DNA from: Tannerellaceae bacterium
Lineage (GTDB): Bacteria > Bacteroidota > Bacteroidia > Bacteroidales > Tannerellaceae
DNA length: 8,236 nt
Direction of reading: 5' to 3'
Assembly: GCA_031279915.1 (NCBI GenBank)
Contig: JAITHO010000084.1
Span: forward strand, 1-8,236
The translations under genes and the position numbers were made by a program. The notes below the pieces were generated by a model that saw only the letters and a program-made list of their open reading frames with translations, made no database searches and had not been told where the DNA came from. Positions 1 to 6,750 of this stretch are shown in pieces (position 1 is the first letter of the stretch; the number at the start of each line of letters is the position of its first letter).

Positions 1-867
1 CTCTCCTGCATTCTTTCCGGATGACCACTCCGATTCTCCGGTGGCCAACCCTGGGAATGACAATTGTTGATTTTCACGCTGGGGCCCGGGGGAGGGGTGG
101 GGCAGGGGAACTACGCTGATGTGGTACCGTCGGGCGGATTGCTTGAGCACGAATATGGCGATGATGTCGGCCTGGAATGTTATGGCCATGGCGGGGGCTC
201 CGACGGGGAATCGGGCCTGGCCGCGCAGGAATGGAACGGCGGCGCTGCGTGTTGACCCGTACATTCGGTCGGCGGGAATGATGAGGATGCCGCCCGAGCG
301 GAGGGCTGCCTGCATGGCGATGAGGTGCGACATGTCGGGGCTGACGGGTATGAGGCTGATGTTGTTTTGGCTGAGGATGCGGCTGCGCTGTTGCTGCACG
401 GTGAAGGTTTCGCCTGGGTATACGAGTGCGTGCAGGGTCTTGCGGTTTTGTCGGAGGAGGTATCCGGCGATTTCGAAGTTACCGATATGCGATCCTGCAA
501 TGATGAAGCCTTTGGGGGATTCAACGAGTTGCCGGAAATGCTCGTTGCCGCTGATGTCAACATGAAATTTATCGGCGTTGCCTGAGAATACGGCGAAGCG
601 GTCGAGGATGATTTGTCCGAAGCGAAAGTGATTAAGAAAAGTATAAGCGGCGGCTTTTATGGGCCTCATGTTCCATTGTTGTCGGAAGTATCGAAAGATG
701 GAGTTAGTAGCTTTTCGGTGAAATAATATGTAAAAAGGAACGATGAGGGCCATGATGGCGTATCCTATGCGTACATCGACTATTTTGAAGAGGATGAGCA
801 GGGCGCGCTGTCCGAGAGCGCTTCCTCCGGTGCTTCCTTTCCATTGCTGTGTGTTGTTCATTTTCAT
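1..867 (-). CDS. LpxL/HtrB-like lysophospholipid (lipid A) acyltransferase, 3'-incomplete
   Basis: This protein probably transfers an acyl chain onto a lipid A precursor or lysophospholipid at the inner membrane. I translated 289 residues from the ATG at 865-867 with no stop before the window edge. An in-frame ATG at 859-861 is an alternative start. Hydrophobic stretches at about residues 21-30 and 34-49 suit a membrane anchor. The catalytic HX4E motif is H127-IGNF-E132 within GSHIGNFE. It is followed by the acceptor-pocket block GGILIIPADR (192-201) and by VPFLRGQARFPVGAPAMA (211-228), in the order seen in LpxL-family proteins, including the shorter Bacteroidota homologues of about 290-310 residues. 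After residue 255 the family pattern, normally a helical end with a YPEQW-like motif, gives way to a Pro-rich, low-complexity tail. That tail may reflect a frameshift or a repeat element. The gene is divergent from the macroglobulin gene and has its own promoter. The family is well supported; the exact acceptor and the true C-terminus are unknown. Confidence 0.87.
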   Translation of the reverse strand, partial: MKMNNTQQWKGSTGGSALGQRALLILFKIVDVRIGYAIMALIVPFYILFHRKATNSIFRYFRQQWNMRPIKAAAYTFLNHFRFGQIILDRFAVFSGNADKFHVDISGNEHFRQLVESPKGFIIAGSHIGNFEIAGYLLRQNRKTLHALVYPGETFTVQQQRSRILSQNNISLIPVSPDMSHLIAMQAALRSGGILIIPADRMYGSTRSAAVPFLRGQARFPVGAPAMAITFQADIIAIFVLKQSARRYHISVVPLPHPSPGPQRENQQLSFPGLATGESEWSSGKNAGE

Positions 868-879
868 TTTGTTTTGTTG

Positions 880-910
880 CAAAGATAGGTTTAGGATGCG
901 GGCCGGTCAA
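880..910 (-). promoter_or_regulatory. Bacteroidota-type promoter for the acyltransferase gene
   Basis: On the minus strand TATCTTTG (887 down to 880) matches the Bacteroidota -7 consensus TAnnTTTG exactly. ATTG (911 down to 908) lies 20 bases upstream and fits a -33 element. The -7 element is 12 bases from the ATG, so the 5' leader would be very short. The leader is A-rich and has no Shine-Dalgarno sequence. This is inferred from the consensus match only. Confidence 0.5.
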
Positions 911-954
911 TGCTGGCGCGATGTAGAGCGGTTTAGGAATTATTTTTGCATATC

Positions 955-984
955 TTTACGGCCATATCAGTAATGCTATATTTG
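955..984 (+). promoter_or_regulatory. Bacteroidota-type promoter for the alpha-2-macroglobulin gene
   Basis: TATATTTG at 977-984 matches the TAnnTTTG -7 consensus exactly. The best -33 candidate is TTTA at 955-958 with 18 bases between, an imperfect match. A TTTG at 945-948 lies too far away. The -7 element is 20 bases before the ATG at 1005. The leader is A/T-rich and has no Shine-Dalgarno sequence, as is usual in this phylum. The promoter diverges from that of the acyltransferase inside a 137-base intergenic region. Confidence 0.5.
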
Positions 985-1004
985 AAAAATTAATTATATA
1001 CGAT

Positions 1005-4000
1005 ATGCAACGGTTATTACTTTCAACGATTATGGCGGCTCTTTTGCTTTTGGCAGGATGGGGCTGCGGAAAAAAGGGGGGCACAGAAGGCGATGCTCCT
1101 TACAATACATTAGTTGAGGCCTTCTCATCAGGCTTAATATCGCGGTATACGCCGATAAACGTGGTGTTTAGTGTGGATGTGGATAAGAGCAAGATTTCAG
1201 ATTCCGAATTAAAGCGTTTAGTGCGAATCAAGCCGGGAATATCCGGATCGCTCTCCTTCATCAACAGCCGTACCCTTCGATTCACTCCCGACCAGAGTTT
1301 TGAGCGCAATACCGACTACGAAATGAGCATCGACCTCAGCAAGTGGTTCGACATAAAGGGCGCATCCTCGGTATTCAAGTTCAACTTCAGCACTCTCCCG
1401 CTCGAGATTCATGCCGAGCAGGTATCCTTCGCCCAAGGCGCCGGCAATGCCCAAGGATCATCGTCAGAAGCCTGGGATGGCTTCTATGACATTACCTACC
1501 TTATTTCAACTCCCGACCGCGAGGACAACGAAATGGTCGAATCCCTTGTAGCCATATCCGAAGAGGTACAGAAAAGCTGGATTCATGCCCAGCAAGGAAA
1601 TCAACACCGGCTAACTATAAGCGTCAAAGCCGATGCAACCAAGGGCCGCGACATAAGCCTGTCGGTAGCTCCCAACAAGCTGGGCCTGGCCGAGCAAAGT
1701 TTGGCGAGCACACACATTCCGGCGCGAAACGAGTTCTCAGTCTATTCAGTCAAGTATATCGAAAGTCCGGAAAGATGCGTTGAGATTACCTTCACCCAAA
1801 CCATCAACTCGAAGCAAAACCTCGAGGGGCTAGCCACCATAGAGGGCAACAGCAATAACACCGTTTCGGTAGAAGGCAATCAGCTCCGTCTTTATCCCGA
1901 CGCCAATTGCCAGGGCACGCGGCAAGTGTATGTGAGCTCTGCAATAACAAGCAAGAGCGGAGTTCGGCTATTAAGCGGCACTGCCTCCAACGATTTGGTC
2001 TTCACCGTCGAGATCTCCCCCGCCAAACCAGGTTTGGAGTTCACAGGCGAGGGGAATATCATCCCTCTGGCCAACGAATTGATAGTACCCTTCAGGGCGG
2101 TGCATCTGCGCGGCGTAGTCGTAAGAGTAGTAAAGGTGCAGGAAAAGAATGTCGGGCAATTTTTGCAGACAAATAGCCTCGAAGGCAGCTATGCCCTGAT
2201 GCAGGTAGGACACTTAGCCGCCCGCAAGACCATATTCTTCGACGAAAAGACCAATAATCTGGGCCGATGGAACACCTACGCCATTCGTCTGAGCGACCTC
2301 ATCAACCCCGAGCCCGGAGCCATCTATCGGCTGATATTATCCTCCAGCCCCGATCTCTCCAACTTTTCCTGCGATACCCTCTCCGAGAAGCCAACAAAAG
2401 AAGCCGTTCTGGCAGCCGACGATGCGAAGTTCAAGGCAGAAGCCGCCCGTTTTGACCGTAACCACTCCGAGTACTATTACTTCGGCAATGTTTTTGGCGA
2501 TGGCGGTTACTACTATTATTATGACGAAGAAGAAGAAGGGGTGCCCGAAGTATGCTCCGAATACTATTACTACCGTTTGACGAAGGAAAAAAACATACTG
2601 GCAACCAATATAGGTTTGGCGGCAAAGAGAGGCAGCGGCGAAGAGATGATCTTCCTGGCCCACGACCTCCTTACGACCAATCCTCAGGGAGCAGTAAATG
2701 TTGAGGTCTTCGATTACCGTCATCACTCCCTCGGATCAACCTCAACGAACGCAGAGGGGCAGGCGCGGATCCTCCTCCGCGACGCGCAGACGCAGCCCTT
2801 CTACGCGATAGCCTCCCAGGGACGCCAGCGGGCCTATCTCCGCATCGATCCGGGGTCAGCGCTTTCGCTTAGCGCCTTCGACGTAGCCGGAGCAGTAGTG
2901 CAGAAAGGCATCAAGGGATTCATCTACGGAGATCGAGGCGTATGGCGTCCGGGCGACACGCTCCACATCGGATTTATGCTCAACGATAGAAGCCGCACCC
3001 TGCCCGCCGCCCATCCCGTCAGCATCGAACTTTTCACCCCCCAAGGACAGTCCTACCTTCGCAAGACCTCAACGCAGGGAACGCTCGGCCTCTACGCATT
3101 CAACCTCCCCACCGATCCCGATGCCCCCACCGGCGCCTGGAACATCATCGTTCAAGTTGGAGGCATCAACTTCGAGAAGCGGATACGCATCGAATCAATC
3201 AAGCCCAACCGCCTGAAGATACAGCTCGACCTCCCCAAACTTATTTCAAGGGACAAAGAAGCCACAATCCCCATCCACGCCGAATGGCTGAACGGATCCA
3301 TCGCCCGCAACCTCAAGTACGACATCCAAGCAATGCTCACCAAGGCGCCAACCACCTTCGACGGATATTCAGACTACCACTTCGACGACCCAGGCAAGTC
3401 GTACGAAACCGAAGAGCTATCCCCCTTGGAAGGAACAACCGACGCCACAGGCAATGCGAGCCAGAAGCTCAACTTCGATAACGGCAACTCGGCTCCGGGC
3501 ATGCTCACCGCCAACTTCACTACCCGCGTTTACGAAGAATCAGGCGAGTTCAGCATCGATGCCGCCAACATTCCTTATTCGCCATATCCGTCTTACGTCG
3601 GCATTAAGTCGCCGCAATCCAAAGACGAACCCTTCCTCGCCACCGGAAAGGATCAAACATTCCGGGTAGTGATGCTCACCGAGCAAGGCAAGCCCTCCGC
3701 CTCGCGCCTGGAAGTCAAAGTCTGGAAAACCCGTTGGTATTGGTGGTGGGATGAAAGCCACGGCGAAGCATTAGCCAACTACATAAATAATTCGGATATG
3801 ACGCTCATCCGAACCTCCTCCGTCCAAACCGATTCCAAAGGCGAAGGCCGCTTTGTTGTCAACATCCCCGAGGGCGAATGGGGATCCTATTTCATCAGCG
3901 TCAAAGATCCAAGCGGCGGACACTCCACCGGCGCCCTGTCCTACTTCGATTCGCCCTACTACTCCGGCCCCGCTCGCAGCTCAGACGGCAGCGATTCGCC

Positions 4001-6608
4001 CACCCGCCTGAGCATCCGCACCGACAAAGACAGCTACTCTCCGGGCGAGAAGATCGCCCTCAGCTTCCCATCCCCCGAAGGCAGCCGAGCCATTGTGAGC
4101 ATAGAGAACGGATCGCAAGTTCTATCCATACGCGAATACCCATGCACAGCCGGCGAAACAACTCTCAACATCGACGTCACCTCAGACATGGAGCCCAACG
4201 CCTACATATATATAATGCTACTGCAACCCTATCGCCATGAAGCGAACGATCTGCCGATAAGGCTGTATGGCGTGGCTCCATTCAAAGTTTCATCGGCCGA
4301 GAGTCAGCTATCGCCCCTCATCCAAACCGTCGCCGAGTATAAGCCCGAAGCCCCATACAGCATCACCGTATCCGAAAAGACCGGACGCAGCATGGCCTAT
4401 ACCCTAGCCATAGTCGACGAGGGCCTGCTCGACCTGACGCGCTTCCGCACCCCCGATCCCTGGCAAACCTTCAACGCACGAGAAGCCCACGGCGTATCCA
4501 CCTGGGATCTGTATAACTACATACTTGGAGCCTACGGAGGGAGGATACAGCAGATATTCGGCATCGGAGGTAGCGATGCGCTTGCAAAGGGGCCCAAGGC
4601 GGTAGTGAATCGCTTCAAACCCGTTGTGCGCTTCGAAGGCCCGTTCCTGCTCGGCAAGGGCGAGAATAAAACGCATACGTATGATATGCCAAACTATAAC
4701 GGACGGGTGCGCATCATGATAGTTGCCGGCGATGGCTATGCCTACGGAAGCTCGGAGAAGAGCGTCATGGTACGCAAGCCGGTAATGCTGCTCGGATCGC
4801 TGCCGCGCGTGATAGGCACGGAGGAGGAGATGCTTATTCCGACAACAGTATTTGCAACGGAAGACAAGGTCGGAACGGTGCGGCTCAGCATCGCTTGCTC
4901 GAACAACATGCAAGTTGTTGGCTCGGCATCGCAAGAGATCAATATGACGACGAAGGGAGATCAAACGGTATACTTCCGCGTCAAAACAGGCAACCGTCCG
5001 GGCGCCGGAAAGGTCACCATAAGCGCCACCGGCAAGGGAGAGAAATCGACCTACGAGACCGACATCGAGCTTCGCTCCGTTGCCCGTCCGCAGGTCAAGA
5101 TCGAGTCAGTGTCCGTAGAGCCCGGAAAATCCTGGAATGGCAAAGTCGCTCTGCCTGGCATCGACGGAACCAACTCGCTCAGCCTTGAGGTATCAACCCT
5201 GGCCCCCATCAATCTCGGCTGGAGGCTGGAGGGGCTGCTCGGCTATCCTCACGGATGCTTGGAGCAGATCACCTCGAAGGCGTTCCCTCAGCTATATCTC
5301 AAGGACTTTGCATCGCTCTCGAGCGCTCAAGCATCCTCAGCCGACATAGCAGTGAAGGCAACGCTCAATCACTATCGCTCCTACTTTAGCAACGGCGAGC
5401 TCACATACTGGCCGGGCACAAGATACGTGAACGACTGGGCCAGCATATACGCCCTCCACTTCATGACCGAGGCTGCCGCCAAAGGATATGCCGTTCCGTC
5501 GGGGATAAAAAATGCGGCAACCTCCTCCGTTCGCAAGGCCGCCCGCGACTGGCGCGGGCCCAGCAATACCGCGGCAGGCAGCGACGAACTGACGCAGGCC
5601 TATCGCCTCTACGTTCTGTCTCTCGAACAGCAAGCCGAGATAGGGGCCATGAACCGACTCCGAGAGCGCAGCCTCGCCAATCCCGCTGCCAAATGGCTTC
5701 TCAGCGCCGCCTACGCTCTGGCAGGACGCAAGGACGTGGCCGACGAACTGATAGGCCGAACCTACGAGCAAACGCATCAGTATAACTCCTACGACCATAC
5801 TTTCGGGAGCTACGTTCGCGACTATGGCATCTGCCTCCAAACCCTCGTGCTCTTGAACAAAGGACAGGAAGCCGCTCAGATAAGCCGCAAGATTGCCGAC
5901 CAGCTCTCGTCCTCCAAGTATCTCAGCACCCAGGAAGTGGCCTTCTCGCTCATAGGCCTCTCGGCATACATCAAACGGTACAGCAGCTCCGGAGGCCTAT
6001 CGTTCGCCTACAAATACAATGGCTCCAAGGAAGTATCCGTAGGCAAAAGCCTTTGGACGGAAACTCTCTTCAGCGGAGGGCCCTCCTCGGCCGCAGTCGA
6101 GATAAGCAATAGCGGCAAGGCAACCATCTTCGTGCGATTAATAAGCGAAGGCATCCCCGCCCGCGGCGAAGAAAAGGCAAGCGCCAACGGAGTGGAAATA
6201 TCCGTTGTATACGTTAACGGAAGCGGACAGGAAGTCAAGCCCGAAAGCCTCAAGCAAGGACAGGACTTTACGTCTGTCGTGACCGTGAAGAATCCCAGAA
6301 TGGAGCCAATACAGAACTTGGTTGTGAGCCAAATCTTCCCCGCCGGCTGGGAAATCCTCAACACACGATTCCTCGAACAGGAAGGCGCCGCCGCCAATGA
6401 CAACAACATCAGCTACCAGGATATACGCGACGACCGCGTTTATTCGTACATCAATAGCCTGGGCGGAAACAAGAATATCAGCTTCCGAGTGAAGCTAGCC
6501 GCAGTTTATGCCGGAGCCTTCTACCTGCCGCCAACGTATTGCGAAGCGATGTACAATCACTTGATACAGTCGAATACAACAGGTATAAACGTTGTTGTAG
6601 AAAAATAA
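1005..6608 (+). CDS. Alpha-2-macroglobulin family lipoprotein with CLEQ thioester
   Basis: This is a bacterial alpha-2-macroglobulin, a periplasmic protease trap: cleavage of its bait region exposes a thioester that covalently captures the protease. The 1867 residues fit the large Bacteroidota members. The N-terminus is a lipoprotein-type signal with Cys21, although GWG-C is a loose lipobox. In order I see: an MG1/Ig-like start (about 46-125); a second Ig-like segment (about 250-325); an MG3-like block with RAVHLRGVVVRVVKV and NVGQFLQ (about 345-440); a Tyr/Glu-rich insert (489-523); NILATNIGLAAK and an MG4-like domain (about 528-605); an MG2 domain with GDRGVWRPGD (642-651); the family motif WYWWWD (911-916); a bait-region domain starting near LSIRTDKDSYSPGEK (1002); the A2M domain (about 1207-1276); and the thioester domain with GCLEQ, Cys1418 to Gln1421. 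The C-terminal MG domain (about 1716-1867) has FPAGWEI, DDRV and EAMYNH motifs. No pbpC-like gene is adjacent in this window. The start is the first ATG of the open frame and is followed directly by the signal peptide. Confidence 0.96.
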   Translation: MQRLLLSTIMAALLLLAGWGCGKKGGTEGDAPYNTLVEAFSSGLISRYTPINVVFSVDVDKSKISDSELKRLVRIKPGISGSLSFINSRTLRFTPDQSFERNTDYEMSIDLSKWFDIKGASSVFKFNFSTLPLEIHAEQVSFAQGAGNAQGSSSEAWDGFYDITYLISTPDREDNEMVESLVAISEEVQKSWIHAQQGNQHRLTISVKADATKGRDISLSVAPNKLGLAEQSLASTHIPARNEFSVYSVKYIESPERCVEITFTQTINSKQNLEGLATIEGNSNNTVSVEGNQLRLYPDANCQGTRQVYVSSAITSKSGVRLLSGTASNDLVFTVEISPAKPGLEFTGEGNIIPLANELIVPFRAVHLRGVVVRVVKVQEKNVGQFLQTNSLEGSYALMQVGHLAARKTIFFDEKTNNLGRWNTYAIRLSDLINPEPGAIYRLILSSSPDLSNFSCDTLSEKPTKEAVLAADDAKFKAEAARFDRNHSEYYYFGNVFGDGGYYYYYDEEEEGVPEVCSEYYYYRLTKEKNILATNIGLAAKRGSGEEMIFLAHDLLTTNPQGAVNVEVFDYRHHSLGSTSTNAEGQARILLRDAQTQPFYAIASQGRQRAYLRIDPGSALSLSAFDVAGAVVQKGIKGFIYGDRGVWRPGDTLHIGFMLNDRSRTLPAAHPVSIELFTPQGQSYLRKTSTQGTLGLYAFNLPTDPDAPTGAWNIIVQVGGINFEKRIRIESIKPNRLKIQLDLPKLISRDKEATIPIHAEWLNGSIARNLKYDIQAMLTKAPTTFDGYSDYHFDDPGKSYETEELSPLEGTTDATGNASQKLNFDNGNSAPGMLTANFTTRVYEESGEFSIDAANIPYSPYPSYVGIKSPQSKDEPFLATGKDQTFRVVMLTEQGKPSASRLEVKVWKTRWYWWWDESHGEALANYINNSDMTLIRTSSVQTDSKGEGRFVVNIPEGEWGSYFISVKDPSGGHSTGALSYFDSPYYSGPARSSDGSDSPTRLSIRTDKDSYSPGEKIALSFPSPEGSRAIVSIENGSQVLSIREYPCTAGETTLNIDVTSDMEPNAYIYIMLLQPYRHEANDLPIRLYGVAPFKVSSAESQLSPLIQTVAEYKPEAPYSITVSEKTGRSMAYTLAIVDEGLLDLTRFRTPDPWQTFNAREAHGVSTWDLYNYILGAYGGRIQQIFGIGGSDALAKGPKAVVNRFKPVVRFEGPFLLGKGENKTHTYDMPNYNGRVRIMIVAGDGYAYGSSEKSVMVRKPVMLLGSLPRVIGTEEEMLIPTTVFATEDKVGTVRLSIACSNNMQVVGSASQEINMTTKGDQTVYFRVKTGNRPGAGKVTISATGKGEKSTYETDIELRSVARPQVKIESVSVEPGKSWNGKVALPGIDGTNSLSLEVSTLAPINLGWRLEGLLGYPHGCLEQITSKAFPQLYLKDFASLSSAQASSADIAVKATLNHYRSYFSNGELTYWPGTRYVNDWASIYALHFMTEAAAKGYAVPSGIKNAATSSVRKAARDWRGPSNTAAGSDELTQAYRLYVLSLEQQAEIGAMNRLRERSLANPAAKWLLSAAYALAGRKDVADELIGRTYEQTHQYNSYDHTFGSYVRDYGICLQTLVLLNKGQEAAQISRKIADQLSSSKYLSTQEVAFSLIGLSAYIKRYSSSGGLSFAYKYNGSKEVSVGKSLWTETLFSGGPSSAAVEISNSGKATIFVRLISEGIPARGEEKASANGVEISVVYVNGSGQEVKPESLKQGQDFTSVVTVKNPRMEPIQNLVVSQIFPAGWEILNTRFLEQEGAAANDNNISYQDIRDDRVYSYINSLGGNKNISFRVKLAAVYAGAFYLPPTYCEAMYNHLIQSNTTGINVVVEK

Positions 6609-6622
6609 TCAGGAACGAAGCA

Positions 6623-6650
6623 ATAGGGGGGAAACCAAATTCCCCCCTAT
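6623..6650 (+). terminator. Perfect 11-bp hairpin after the macroglobulin gene
   Basis: The arms at 6623-6633 and 6640-6650 pair perfectly over 11 bp, including a run of six G:C pairs (G6626-6631 with C6642-6647), around a 6-base loop. It begins 15 bases after the stop codon, so a terminator or mRNA 3'-stabilising stem is likely. No T-tract follows (the next bases are GTAAAGCATA), so it is not a textbook intrinsic terminator. Confidence 0.6.
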
Positions 6651-6675
6651 GTAAAGCATAATGCATATAACAAAT

Positions 6676-6705
6676 TTTAAAAGCACCGGTTTTTTTATAA
6701 TTTTG
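6676..6705 (+). promoter_or_regulatory. Bacteroidota-type promoter for the barrel-protein gene
   Basis: TAATTTTG at 6698-6705 matches TAnnTTTG. A TTTA at 6676-6679 lies 18 bases upstream, the same imperfect -33 and spacing as in front of the macroglobulin gene. The leader to the ATG at 6751 would be roughly 40 bases, A/T-rich, and without a clear Shine-Dalgarno sequence. With the hairpin just upstream, it suggests that the barrel gene is transcribed on its own. Confidence 0.45.
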
Positions 6706-6750
6706 TTTCCCAGTAACATCTAAAAAAATATATACTGAAGATCGTTTTAT

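Noticed and set aside
119..565. Plus-strand open frame of 148 codons opposite the acyltransferase
   Set aside because: It is antisense to the conserved HX4E and DR motifs of the acyltransferase, has a Met/Arg/Cys-heavy composition with no recognisable motif, and has no promoter-like context.
3723..3752. Trp-rich run WYWWWD (residues 911-916) as a novel motif
   Set aside because: A W-x-WWWD motif is a known feature of large Bacteroidota macroglobulins, so it supports the family call and is not new.
4404..4964. Minus-strand open frame of 186 codons inside the macroglobulin gene
   Set aside because: It lies opposite the A2M domain, which is clearly coding on the plus strand. Its His/Arg/Ala-rich translation shows no family features, so it is a GC-driven shadow.
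5337..5840. Minus-strand open frame of 167 codons opposite the thioester domain
   Set aside because: Shadow of the highly conserved thioester-domain region, with no independent start signal or recognisable protein.
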